Positions 1 through 8,767 are shown, numbered from the stretch's first letter. The stretch: 64,000 bases of DNA from Sphingomonas folli (GCF_019429525.1 NZ_JAHXZL010000010.1:62001-126000), one strand, 5' to 3'. Notes: generated by a model not told the origin, from the sequence alone. Translations and numbers: made by a program.

Positions 1-1045
1 GCGTGTTGAAATAGGCCGCGGCGTTGTCGTTGCCGCGGAACTGGAACAGCGTGCAGGTGCCGTTGATGGTGCGTCCGGCGTCGGGATTGGGGACGATCGA
101 CATGCGGCGCCGATCGTGGTTGGCCGCCCATTGCAGCGCCGCATAGGCGGCGTTCGTCGCGTTCGCGTTGTTGGCGGGCACGCTGGCGCTGACGATCGGC
201 ATCTCGGCGCCGTCGCTGCCCTTCGCCGCATTGGCCCAACAGGTCAGATAGTCGTTGATCGTGTACTTGGTGCCGAAGGCCTCGATGCCCGCGTCGTCGT
301 CCTCGGTGATGTCCAACTCGCCGTCGTTGATCTGCGGGATGATCTTGACCCCCAGCAGCCCGTGCGATTTCTCATAGTCGTAGCAGGTGTTGGCGCCGCT
401 CGCGGTCGCGTCGCCGGCGATCGCGCGATGGACGAAGAACTTGAGATAGACGTTGGCGGTCGAGTGGATGTCGCGGACCTGCTGCGCCGCCTTCGAGAAG
501 ACGGTCGCGTCCTGCACGTCGAGCACGATCATGAAGTTGCTCCTCATGATCTCGGGATGATTGTCCCACAGGGCCTTCAGCATCGAGTAGAGGCTCTGCA
601 CATGGTCGCCGTCGCCGCTGAGCGACGGATAGAAGACGGTGGCGCCGCGGCCGTACGCCTTGAGCGCCTTGCTGCGCCAGAACTCGGTGTCATGCTCGGC
701 GAAATGGACCGTCGTGGCGCTGCCCTGGTTCTTGAGCAGAACGTCGACCGCGTTGAGCTTGCCGGCGTAATTGTCCTGCTCGGTCGAGCGACCCGAGAGG
801 AAGTCGTGGACGATGAGGACATCGCCCGACGAATCGAGCCGCAGGTCGAGCTCGACCCCGCTCAGCCCGAGTTTGTACGCGCGCACCACGGAGTCATAGG
901 AATTCTCGGGCAGCGTCTGGCGGCTGTCGACGTCGTGGAAGACGCCGCGATGCGCGATCACCGCCGGTGCCGCCGCGACGATGGTAGGTGTCAGCGGCGC
1001 GATCAGTGCCGCAGCGTGGGAGATCAATCGGAGGACCCGCTTCAT
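1..1045 (-). CDS. Exported glycerophosphodiester phosphodiesterase family protein (partial, runs off left edge)
   Basis: Only the N-terminal 348 codons are in the window; the C-terminus lies beyond base 1. The ATG at 1045 has AGGAAA about eight bases upstream. Residues 1 to about 26 are hydrophobic and end VAAAPA, a likely signal peptide, so the enzyme should act in the periplasm or outside. The GDPD TIM-barrel signature follows: the HRG motif at 32-34, PENS at 46-49, GVELDLRL near 63-70 (metal-ligand Glu65 and Asp67) and His80 in VHDF. The family hydrolyses glycerophosphodiesters to sn-glycerol 3-phosphate and an alcohol, using a divalent metal. Substrate is not predictable here. No neighbour suggests an operon; a strong hairpin lies in its 5' leader. 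Confidence 0.88.
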   Translation of the reverse strand, partial: MKRVLRLISHAAALIAPLTPTIVAAAPAVIAHRGVFHDVDSRQTLPENSYDSVVRAYKLGLSGVELDLRLDSSGDVLIVHDFLSGRSTEQDNYAGKLNAVDVLLKNQGSATTVHFAEHDTEFWRSKALKAYGRGATVFYPSLSGDGDHVQSLYSMLKALWDNHPEIMRSNFMIVLDVQDATVFSKAAQQVRDIHSTANVYLKFFVHRAIAGDATASGANTCYDYEKSHGLLGVKIIPQINDGELDITEDDDAGIEAFGTKYTINDYLTCWANAAKGSDGAEMPIVSASVPANNANATNAAYAALQWAANHDRRRMSIVPNPDAGRTINGTCTLFQFRGNDNAAAYFNT

Positions 1046-1442
1046 CTTGTTGTTTTCCTGAATAAATGAATACCGCCGCCACGTGAGGGTGGCGGCGGTA
1101 TGATGTACGCCGGTGATAGCGGGTGCATTGAACGCCTCCGCTACCGTCTCTATTGTAGCGCGGACGGGCCAGGACCGTGCCGAGGTGGAGCGGAAACATC
1201 GCGGGCCGAAGCAAACTCCTTGATCGCGCGCGAGACATGGCCGTGAGATCTGTCGGAGTACCGGCCGCGCGCGTTGCCCGGCCGAGGAGCCGGTCCCGAG
1301 ATCGCGGTGGCGGGCCGCGATCGACGCGGCCGGATCGCGCGCTCGGGGGTAGGTCGACGATGTGCCGTTATCGCCCCGAAGTCGCGAAGCGGGCGCGCGT
1401 CGAGGACTCCCGGGAGGCGCACGGGCGTGTTAGGCAGGGTAG
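1046..1442. other. Intergenic region with a perfect hairpin
   Basis: No convincing gene. At 1071-1082 and 1089-1100 there is a perfect 12-bp inverted repeat with a 6-base loop (1083-1088), about 26 bases upstream of the phosphodiesterase start and read into its 5' leader. On the minus strand the hairpin is followed by a weakly T-rich stretch, so it could be an attenuator, an mRNA-stability element or an operator. Nothing recognisable was seen in 1101-1442. Confidence 0.5.
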
Positions 1443-1640
1443 ATGCTGAAAACCCGGATGAAGCGGCTCGCCGCCAGAGACTCGCGCGCCGTGCAGTTCC
1501 TCGCCGACGTCGAGCGGTCGATCGAGGGCCTGGAGAACGAGGACCTGCTCGACCTGGCCGACATCTTCAGGGGCGAGCGACGCGGCCCGCTGGGTGAGAT
1601 CGCCGCGCGCGAGATGGCGCGGCGCGACATCAGTCTCTGA
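1443..1640 (+). CDS. Small hypothetical protein, 65 aa
   Basis: The ATG at 1443 has an AGGCAGGG stretch just upstream. The predicted product is 65 residues, hydrophilic, with no signal peptide or membrane segment. It is rich in charged residues and likely all-helical (leucines in LENEDLLDLADIF around residues 30-42). I do not recognise a family. It is followed by non-coding sequence up to the island boundary at 1921. It could be a small regulatory or adaptor protein, or a chance ORF; codon third positions are GC-rich like neighbouring real genes, which favours a gene. Confidence 0.45.
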   Translation: MLKTRMKRLAARDSRAVQFLADVERSIEGLENEDLLDLADIFRGERRGPLGEIAAREMARRDISL

Positions 1641-1867
1641 GCGCTCGGCGTGCCCGGGCCACGCCGGGCCGGCGAGGCGTGAGATCCCTCCGGGCTGACC
1701 GTCACCCGGCGGACGCGGGCGCGTGGCCCTGGGCTCCTTCGCGCGCAGGCGCACCCCGCTGGTTCACACCAGTCGGATCAGCCTCTGCCGCGCGGTCGGC
1801 CAGTCGCTCGCCGGACAGACGTCGCGCGGGCGGGCGGTCATACATCAGGGGAAATGCCGAAGTCGCT

Positions 1868-1916
1868 CTATCCGGTCCCTCAGCTGAGGCGCTGAGAAGG
1901 ACCGGATAGAGCCGAC
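1868..1916. terminator. Imperfect inverted repeat, probable original terminator of tRNA-Val
   Basis: The arms CTCTATCCGGTCC and GGACCGGATAGAG form a long hairpin just outside the left att repeat. Before the island inserted, this would have lain directly downstream of the tRNA-Val gene, so it may be the original 3' processing or termination structure. There is no clear U-tract. Confidence 0.35.
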
Positions 1917-1920
1917 TTAC

Positions 1921-1971
1921 GTGGTGGGCGTGGCAAGGATTGAACTTGCGACCCCTGCGATGTCAACACAG
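1921..1971. repeat. attL-type direct repeat (duplicated tRNA-Val 3' half)
   Basis: 51 bases identical to 12846-12896; identity stops exactly at both ends (C versus G before, A versus T after). It contains the 3' half of the tRNA, from the anticodon arm through the T arm to CCA, but no 5' half, so it is not a functional tRNA. Confidence 0.93.
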
Positions 1972-2305
1972 AACAACCCAACTGCTCCGGTCAACAATTC
2001 ACCAAAAAAGCCCTCACTTGCAGCGCCTTAGCCTGCACTCGCCCGTAAGTTAGCCGCGAGGGGAGTGCGGTGCAATAGCGCCAGTTCCACGTTCGTTGTG
2101 ACAAGAATGTGATTGTTCTTGCCCCCCTGGTTCCCCCGAAAGTGGTCTTTCGGGTACCTTCGCAGGGATACCGAATTACACAAGAGAGGCGCGTGAGACC
2201 GGGTATGGAACCGCTCAGATCGATGGCCGGGTCTTCTGTACCACGTGCCGCCCCCTACCCCCACCCTCCGTGGAGGAGCAGCAATCCCGCAAGCTCGTAG
2301 GCGGA
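1972..2305. other. Left end of the island, no gene seen
   Basis: The gap lies between the left att repeat and the end of the PIN gene. It holds a perfect 8-bp hairpin at 2135-2154 (arms CCCGAAAG and CTTTCGGG, loop TGGT), downstream of the PIN gene and possibly its terminator although the U-tract is missing. A smaller palindrome lies at 2103-2120. Integrase arm sites may lie here but cannot be identified by eye. Confidence 0.4.
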
Positions 2306-2827
2306 CTAGTTTCGCCTGAATCTTCGCCGACGCGGAGTTGGCGGCACAACCGCTGATTGATACTGCCTCAACCCGGCATCGCTCGTTAGAATGCTCACCT
2401 GCATGCCCGATCGCGCATAATACGCTGCCACACTGGCGATGGTGGCGTCTCCGATGCCGACCTGACGGGCAGCCATGGCTGGCCAGTCCTCGACGAGCCT
2501 GCCGAGATGCTCCTCTGACCAAAGGCTGCTTTGCTCTACGAACGCTCCCCAAGGAGTGTCGGCGTTCAGGGCGGCTCGTAGTTGACCCATCAGTCGTAAG
2601 GCTGCTTCGTGGCGATGTTCGCTTCCATGTGCGATGAAGTTCCCGGCTTCGATGACCGCCGCAATCGGAAGAACGAGAGTTGCGCCGCTAGCAACAGCCG
2701 CGTCTAACTCCCGCGTAGCTCTCTCATAATCATAGCGTTCATCCCCGCTTCCAGCGGTTTCGCGGCCTGGGACCCGCAGCCAACAGCACAAGACTGATGT
2801 GTCGATGATGACTACCGACTGCGACAT
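2306..2827 (-). CDS. PIN-domain nuclease partner of the adjacent AAA ATPase
   Basis: The 173-residue protein has a full set of PIN-fold acidic residues in order: Asp9 in IIDTSVL, Glu60 in PIAAVIEAGNF, Asp127 in GIGDATI and Asp150 in LTSDAGL. PIN domains are metal-dependent nucleases, usually cutting RNA. The C-terminus is basic (RRRRFRR near 167-172), plausibly for nucleic-acid contact. Its ATG overlaps the stop of the upstream ATPase by one base (TAATG), so the two are translationally coupled and probably form one system. No antitoxin-like small gene is beside it, so it is not an ordinary VapBC pair. A defence role, with ATPase sensing and PIN cleavage, is inferred from the island context and the pairing. 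Confidence 0.8.
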   Translation of the reverse strand: MSQSVVIIDTSVLCCWLRVPGRETAGSGDERYDYERATRELDAAVASGATLVLPIAAVIEAGNFIAHGSEHRHEAALRLMGQLRAALNADTPWGAFVEQSSLWSEEHLGRLVEDWPAMAARQVGIGDATIASVAAYYARSGMQVSILTSDAGLRQYQSAVVPPTPRRRRFRRN

Positions 2828-4090
2828 TACGAGTCAGCGTTCTGGCGGTGGATGGCTTCCTCGATCAATCCTTCGCTTGTGAGTCGGCCGACCTGGCCGT
2901 GTGCTAGAAGCTTAGGCAAATCTCTGATGTCCTCCAGCAGCGTAAGTCTGCTAAAGCCAGCTTCCGGGTCGCGGTGAGCAACCGTAGTCATTGGGATCAT
3001 CTCCAATCCCATGCGGTCAAGCAGGGCTGGATTGTGAGTCGTCACGACGATGTCCACCGATCTCCGCGTGCCTACCGTCCTTAGAACATCAAGTAGCAAC
3101 CCGGAACGCGAAGGATGAAGACCGTTGTCAACTTCCTCCACAACTAAGAGGCTGCCTTTTGGTCGAGTTAATAGAGCCACCACTATCGCTAGGAAACGAA
3201 GCGTGCCATCCGACATACCACGAGCATCGACAACGGGAGCTTCGTGACTCCCGTTCCACTGCTCCTCACAATACAGCATCGCGTCGCTTTTAAACTTGCC
3301 AACCACCTCAGCGTAGACCCGATTAATGTCTCTCTCTGGGAGCTGCTTGCCGTAATTAGTAAGTTCCTCCTCAACGGCTCGCCGCTCGTCGTGAGGCAGC
3401 GCGGCTAGAACACCCGCTATGTTCCGTGCGTCACTCTCCAGCCTATCTGAAAGGGGCGAGAAGCCACGCATATGAGACGGGATCGGATCCAGGATGAAGA
3501 TGCTTTGTAAAGCGGCGAGAACTTGGCTAACGCCGTCCTCGATCTCAGATCTCAACTTCTGTCCGCGAAGCTGATGGAGGATGACGCTGGATCGGCTCAG
3601 CTGGCGAGGTGTGCCTCGCTTCTCATTGTATAAACGCGCCGTGATGTTCGGCGAGTCGGGAGCTAGTGGGTCAGTGGTGTAGAGCTTTATGCGGCCGCTT
3701 TCCGTGAACGTACCATCTCTTCTCGCGCGGTAGCGTACACGTTCAAGCTGCTCTGCCAGAAGCTCACAGCGATTGTCACGGATAACGCAACTAAGCTCGT
3801 ACTCGTAGCTGGTGATGTCGCCGAGTTGAACGCCGACGGCGAGCTTGAAAGAGTCTCCGGGCTGCCGCGCGGCCCACTCCAGACCACCACGCATGCCGTT
3901 CGTTATGCTATCGCCCTGAAAGCGCGGACGTGAGCAGCAGCCCAGTCCCGCATCGGCTCAAGAACGTCAGAGCGTCGATCAGATTCGATTTGCCGCTTGC
4001 GTTCGTGCCGATCACTACCGTGAGCGGATCAATGTGGAGCCTCGCATCCTCGAAGCTCTTCCAATTCTCAAGGCGAACGAACGTGATCAT
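2827..4090 (-). pseudogene. AAA ATPase (SMC/RecF-like, AAA_21 type) with a one-base frameshift
   Basis: Two minus-strand frames make one protein. The N-terminal part (ATG at 4090) begins MITFVRLENWKSF and contains a Walker A motif GTNASGKSNL near residues 23-32, then runs to a stop at 3908. The C-terminal part, in the next frame through 2827, contains a Walker B-like LLVVEEVDNGLHP and the VVTTHNPALLD switch histidine of overcoming-lysogeny/RecF-type ATPases. Removing one base of the CCC run at 3914-3916 joins the frames as SALSGDSITNGMRGGLEW and gives about 420 residues, the usual size for the family. The gene is followed by the PIN nuclease in a TAATG overlap. It is either a true inactivating mutation, programmed frameshifting, or a sequence error. 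An upstream ATG at 4120 is also in frame. Confidence 0.8.
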
Positions 4091-4241
4091 AGGCGACCGG
4101 TAGCACGCGGTGGACACCATGAGGAAGACCAGCCAACCTCGCTAACCTCTCGTGCCGAGAAGCCGGCATGCGCCAGCTCGACGGACCGTCTTGTGACCGG
4201 TCGGCTGGCGGCTAAAGGGTCGTGCGAAGCGGCAGCGAGGC

Positions 4242-5393
4242 TTACCTTGGCTCGAATCCGGCGATCGTCACCCTCATTTTGGCAATGCGTTCTAAGCGGC
4301 TGATGACGAGCTGTTGCCTGCTTCTAAGTGCATTCATCTTGTCAGCGAGCTTTTGTTGCCGTTCGAGGTCCGGCAAACCGTATTGGTCCGTAGGAAGAGC
4401 AAAGCTGCACTGCTTCACCATGTCAGTTGTGACCCGAGTGTAATCAGGTGAACCGTCTTCTCGGAATCTTCCAATCGCTATGTCGAGGAACACTGGGGTA
4501 AGGACAAGCTCCATGTAGGGCAGGTATATCTTATCGCGGACATCGTCGCGGACGCGGAGGATGCCGCAATGAGAGTTCGCGCTGAAGGCGCCATCTCTCA
4601 CGAACGTATGTCCAGCATATCCGTCCGCGGCCCACGTCAAGCACGGGCCTTCGAAATCAGCGGATGCGACGTACCCGGCGACCTCGTTTCGACGCGAAGA
4701 TCCTGTGTAGACGGGGAACGGACCCGGAGTAGTCAATATGTACCTTTGGGTCATCTTCCCGCTTCCTCGAAACGGCTCCTCGAAGATGTCCAGAAGGGCG
4801 AATTCCTTGAAGGGTGGAGAGAGGCTCGGGTATGCGACATTCAATGAACTTACATGGTTGGACATCCCCGCCAGCTTGCGCTGGAAGGATGCAACCTTCT
4901 CGAACCGGCCAGCTACCTCCTCTTGAGCAGCTAGATCGGGCAGCTTGTCAGATGATATTGGCACGGATACGAACACGCCTGCGGCCGCGCCGGTGGCGAT
5001 TTTAGTATAATCGCTTTCGCCATTTTCCTTCAAACGCCCAGTGGCGGCCGCCTTGAAGGCTGTTGTCAGCGCTGGAACGAAATAGGCAAGCGAGATACGG
5101 TCTCGGAGTTCTTTTTTGGGCGACAGAACGCCTACGTCGCGAGTTGCGCAGAACCGGCCATTGCGCCGGATGACCTCTCCCGCGTACCCGTTTGTTGTCC
5201 AAGTAAGACAATCTTCGTTAAAGTCGAAGCGGTCTACCCATCCCGCGACCGCGGCCTCGTCGGTGGAGGCTGAGAAAACGGGGTAAGGCCCTGGATGTTC
5301 TCGATAGTAGCGTTTGATGTAGCGAGTTTTACCTCGTCCAATGTCAAACAGCTCGTCGACGCGAAAGTCACGATAAGTCTCACTCGGCATCAT
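4242..5393 (-). CDS. Type I/IIB restriction-modification specificity subunit (two target-recognition domains)
   Basis: 383 residues with the internal duplication of HsdS/BcgI-B proteins. The first TRD begins with FRVDELFDIGRGK near residue 10 and the second with FALLDIFEEPFRGSGK near 197. Both repeat a GPFPV/GPYPV ... LTW ... GYAG ... pattern, and both are followed by helical spacer segments (LPDLAAQEEVAGRF and LPDLERQQKLADKM) that set the distance between half-sites. It would bind a bipartite DNA sequence and direct the upstream catalytic subunit. Its start overlaps the end of that gene by 14 bases, so the two are coexpressed. There are tandem ATGs at 5393 and 5390. The recognition sequence cannot be read from the protein. 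Confidence 0.88.
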   Translation of the reverse strand: MMPSETYRDFRVDELFDIGRGKTRYIKRYYREHPGPYPVFSASTDEAAVAGWVDRFDFNEDCLTWTTNGYAGEVIRRNGRFCATRDVGVLSPKKELRDRISLAYFVPALTTAFKAAATGRLKENGESDYTKIATGAAAGVFVSVPISSDKLPDLAAQEEVAGRFEKVASFQRKLAGMSNHVSSLNVAYPSLSPPFKEFALLDIFEEPFRGSGKMTQRYILTTPGPFPVYTGSSRRNEVAGYVASADFEGPCLTWAADGYAGHTFVRDGAFSANSHCGILRVRDDVRDKIYLPYMELVLTPVFLDIAIGRFREDGSPDYTRVTTDMVKQCSFALPTDQYGLPDLERQQKLADKMNALRSRQQLVISRLERIAKMRVTIAGFEPR

Positions 5394-7497
5394 CGATCCC
5401 CGAGATCAAGTCTCCAAGCTCAACGTACACAGCCCGGACGGAGTCGAAGAATTCCTCCTCCGTGATGGTGGTCAGCTCCTCGTGAATGCCAAGCGCAACC
5501 TTCTCTTCCGGTGTCCAGAAACGATCGACCGACCAGGAGCCTGACGTAAGAACGTCCGCCGCGGGGATCAGCTTAACCTTCGGTGATGAGAGGTGTGAGC
5601 CTGCCTCTGGATCCTCAGCAAACCGGCCTTTCACGCTGATAAAGCTGCGATAGAGCCGCGCCAACTCTGGCATGTCGGTTTCGTGGGTAGGAAACCGCAT
5701 ACCGTCCAGGCTTTCGCCAAAGGAGCCGACGAGGTATGCGAACACTGGATGGTTTTGGCCGGCACCTGGCTCTGACTTGCGAGTGATGCAAAGAACGTAC
5801 GTCTTCTTCTTCACCGCATAGAAGGTCTTAACTGGAAGGGAGATAATCCCGTCTATCGAGCAGCGTTCCGCTACCCAGGCCCGGAGGCGGGCGTCGGCCG
5901 ATCGCAAGAATACGCCGTCAGGGAGGATAATGAAGGCGCGTCCGTTCGGCGCCAACTCGCGGACGATCTTCTCGACGAAGAGACCTTCGAGGCCCGAGCC
6001 ACCAGCCGTATAGCTCAACCCCGCCCGTCTGGCCGCATCCTTTATACTTCCAGCGCCACTGTTTAGGTATGGAGGGTTCGAGAGAACGAGGTGGTAGGCA
6101 TCCTCATTTATTTCAGATAGCGATCCCAGGCTAGTTTCTGTATACGCCTGAAACACCTCATTGAAGCACTCCGCCATTGCGCGTGTGGCGTTGGGATGCT
6201 CAACGAGTAGGTCCGACTGATAAATAACGAAGTTCGCCTTGGCCAAGATAATCGCAAGGTTCTCGTCAAGGCGGTCGCTGCCCTTGTCGAAGCCACGATA
6301 CTCTATGTCTGAGGTTACCTTCGGATGTTCGACCGTTCGGCGACCCTCCCTGCGGCGTTCGACCGAAAGACTAAACTCAGGTCTGTTTAATCGTGCTGCT
6401 CTGCGTGCCGCAGCCTCCAAGGGAAAGCCCCCTACGCCGCAAGCCGGGTCCGCGATCACCGAGCCTGCGGGCAACGACTCTACGTCGGCCATGTCGACAA
6501 TGCCCTTCATCAGCCGTCGCGGCGTAAAGAATTGCCCTAAGGATCGCTGTCCAACGCTGCCCTTGAGGAAATCCTCAAACAGGCGTGACTTAAATTCCTT
6601 GTCAATGTGAATAAATTTACCGCCATCCTCGGAAAGTTCGTATTCCTTAAACTTTGTGAGAATGGACTTGAAAACGTAGTTGTGATCACTGTTGCCGGGG
6701 TTCAGGGCGAAGCCGTTAACAAGTGTAGTGCGGTCGACCTGACTTGACGGGAACTTATCCCGGATGCGATCTCGCACGTTCGCGCGATAATAGCGGAGGC
6801 ATTGCTCCGCCGGCTTCGCAAGAACGGCCTCGAAGGATATCTCCGTGCCGTTATCATCGGTTGTCAAGATGCCTAGATCTGAAAGGTATTTGAACATAAA
6901 TATTTCGACGAATGTGGACAGCGCCTGTGCTGGTGAAGGCGTGTTTCCGGCCGTGTATATGTCCTGCCAAACTGATCTCGCGAGTCCCGAGGGGTTAAGG
7001 CTTCTCCGTTCTGGAAGGACGTCCCCGTCTAGTCGCTCGTCAAGGCTCTCAACGAGTATGCGTGCGGCATCTACGCGGGCCTGATCTTGGTGGCCAGGTG
7101 AAAGAAATGGGGTGTTTAGGATGGTCCCATCAGCCCGGCGAATAGGATTGTACTGGCCCAGCTCAGCGGGAAGAAACCAGAACGAGGCAACGGTGTCGGA
7201 CGAGATAGCGAATTTGGCACCTAAGGCGGCCGCAACTGTGGCCGCCTGTGCTATCCCGTCATCCCGACGAAGGTTGTCTTTGAACTCGATTACCGCCACA
7301 ACACGGGGTTTGCCGCTGCGTTGATCAACGATCAGAGCATCAGGCTTGCGGTTCTCGAAACCTGTGTAATCCCGGGGCGGGATTAGCTTGGCTGCTTTCA
7401 AAGCACCCAGCGTCGTTGCGCCGATATTCAGGTATTCAAGGGGACCATATGGCTCTCCACCTTTCTCCAAACCACGCTGCTTTAGTTCTTCTGACAT
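5380..7497 (-). CDS. BcgI-like fused nuclease/N6-adenine methyltransferase (type IIB R-M catalytic subunit)
   Basis: 705 residues. The N-terminal domain has a PD-(D/E)xK nuclease signature: Pro52-Asp53 in KPDALIV, then Glu71-Phe-Lys73 in VIEFKDN. A helical region follows, then an HsdM-type N6-adenine methylase: motif X in GQFFTPRRLMKGIV (321-334), SAM-binding motif I DPACGVGGF (350-358) and catalytic motif IV NPPY (474-477). The protein therefore combines cleavage and methylation, and no separate HsdR is present in the island. That matches type IIB enzymes such as BcgI (A subunit = R+M, B subunit = S) better than type I. AGGACG precedes the ATG at 7497. The downstream specificity gene overlaps it. 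Cutting outside the recognition site on both sides is expected for the family but not shown here. Confidence 0.85.
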   Translation of the reverse strand: MSEELKQRGLEKGGEPYGPLEYLNIGATTLGALKAAKLIPPRDYTGFENRKPDALIVDQRSGKPRVVAVIEFKDNLRRDDGIAQAATVAAALGAKFAISSDTVASFWFLPAELGQYNPIRRADGTILNTPFLSPGHQDQARVDAARILVESLDERLDGDVLPERRSLNPSGLARSVWQDIYTAGNTPSPAQALSTFVEIFMFKYLSDLGILTTDDNGTEISFEAVLAKPAEQCLRYYRANVRDRIRDKFPSSQVDRTTLVNGFALNPGNSDHNYVFKSILTKFKEYELSEDGGKFIHIDKEFKSRLFEDFLKGSVGQRSLGQFFTPRRLMKGIVDMADVESLPAGSVIADPACGVGGFPLEAAARRAARLNRPEFSLSVERRREGRRTVEHPKVTSDIEYRGFDKGSDRLDENLAIILAKANFVIYQSDLLVEHPNATRAMAECFNEVFQAYTETSLGSLSEINEDAYHLVLSNPPYLNSGAGSIKDAARRAGLSYTAGGSGLEGLFVEKIVRELAPNGRAFIILPDGVFLRSADARLRAWVAERCSIDGIISLPVKTFYAVKKKTYVLCITRKSEPGAGQNHPVFAYLVGSFGESLDGMRFPTHETDMPELARLYRSFISVKGRFAEDPEAGSHLSSPKVKLIPAADVLTSGSWSVDRFWTPEEKVALGIHEELTTITEEEFFDSVRAVYVELGDLISGIDDAE

Positions 7498-7792
7498 GAG
7501 CGTCCTACCGAGTGCGTACGAGGTGTTTTGGGCCGTTCTCGTTCTGGTCTGGGCGGCGAGTACACCACGGCTGCGATTTCTGAAGCCCCTAATCGCCGCG
7601 ACATGGTGATAGTCAGACGCTCATGCGTCTCCCAGCAACCCTTGGCGGGCTAGGAGGGGCAGGGCCGCCACGTTGTCGACATGCGGACGTTCGGGTGGGG
7701 TAGAGCAAGGCGCCGGGGTGGCACGAGTCCGCCGCCAATGCGTGGGTGATCGCGCGTTCTAAGGAATTTCGCCGTGCGACCATCCCGCGAGC

Positions 7793-8767
7793 CTATATCG
7801 CTATCCGAATGATCTCCATCAATCGGCGGAACTCAGCGTCATCTGAGGCACCCTTCCATCGGTTGACAAAACGGCAGACAATCTGGACGTTTCCGGGTTC
7901 ATAATGGCCGTTGCTGTCGATCCGATCGAGAGAGCAGCGCATTTCGTGGTCATCCCCTCCCGACAGCTGCATAGGCAGTTCGCTGATGGCGCACAGCCCG
8001 CCCTGAGCATCGTACAGGGCGTCCACGTAAGCCTCGGCCTCTCTTGGGCCTGCAAACCGAAAATCCTTGTTCTTTACGATACGGACACGGCTCTGGCCGT
8101 TTGCTGAAGATGCCGTGTACTGGGCGTTACGCACCATTTCCGCGATCGTTACCTCGCGAGCGTTGAAATTCCGAGCGGCTCCGGGCCGATTGGCCTGTTT
8201 CGCCTGCCACTCCGGGAGAGAGTGCCACGGTGTCAGATCATCGCCGTTGACGATCGCCAAGGCGTAACCCGCATACCGCTCGCTGAGCTGTTGAAGCGTC
8301 GCCTCAGTGGCAAAGAAGTCATGTGACTTGGGGTGTAGCCCCTTCCACTCGAGCCGCCTTCCACGTCGATCGTGACAAGCCCACGGCTGACACGGTTTGC
8401 GGTAGTAGTAAACGTCAGGACTGCCCCACGCCTTGGGTCTGAGGTCAGGCTCCAACGTGATCGTAGCTGGATCTTTATTGGTGATGGTCCACCACAGCAT
8501 GTCTCCGTCTCGATGCAGCCAGAGGTCATCCTCGCTGCCAACGATGATAGATCCGAGGTTAAACCATCGACCAGCAACTGCGGGGATGGGAGCAATCCCT
8601 CGTGCCGTCTTCAGATTGCGAATCGCGTAATCGATATACGCGGCGCGATCTCCTGCTTGCCAGAAGGCATGAACACGCTCGTCCTGCATCGTGGCCACGA
8701 CGTTGTTCTCACGACAACGTGGCCACTCATAGTTCTCCAAGCCGAAGTTTGCAACGTAGACGCGCAT
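7793..8767 (-). CDS. HNH-family nuclease-like protein of the island
   Basis: 324 residues. The C-terminal part (about 235-310) resembles non-zinc HNH nucleases: LYDAQGGLCAISELP, then CSLDRIDSNGHYEPGNVQI and CRFVNRWKG, the SLDRID..GY.PGNVQ pattern of the family. The N-terminal 200 residues are unlike common HNH proteins. They include GRWFNLGSIIVG and DLWLHRDGDMLWWTIT, a strand-rich, aromatic-rich stretch that could be a PUA/EVE-like base-reading fold, though this is only inference. It lies upstream of the restriction-modification genes on the same strand, 295 bases away. It may be a modification-dependent (type IV-like) restriction enzyme or another defence nuclease. Confidence 0.6.
   Translation of the reverse strand: MRVYVANFGLENYEWPRCRENNVVATMQDERVHAFWQAGDRAAYIDYAIRNLKTARGIAPIPAVAGRWFNLGSIIVGSEDDLWLHRDGDMLWWTITNKDPATITLEPDLRPKAWGSPDVYYYRKPCQPWACHDRRGRRLEWKGLHPKSHDFFATEATLQQLSERYAGYALAIVNGDDLTPWHSLPEWQAKQANRPGAARNFNAREVTIAEMVRNAQYTASSANGQSRVRIVKNKDFRFAGPREAEAYVDALYDAQGGLCAISELPMQLSGGDDHEMRCSLDRIDSNGHYEPGNVQIVCRFVNRWKGASDDAEFRRLMEIIRIAI

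Noticed and set aside
1921..1971. Second tRNA-Val gene
   Set aside because: Only the 3' half is present and the 5' arms are missing; it is the att duplication.
2306..4090. Septu (PtuAB) system with the HNH protein as partner
   Set aside because: The ATPase is coupled to a PIN nuclease; the HNH gene is 3.7 kb away on the other side of the restriction genes and is larger than PtuB.
4242..7497. Classical type I restriction system
   Set aside because: No HsdR is present and the methylase carries its own nuclease motif, so a BcgI-like type IIB assignment fits better.
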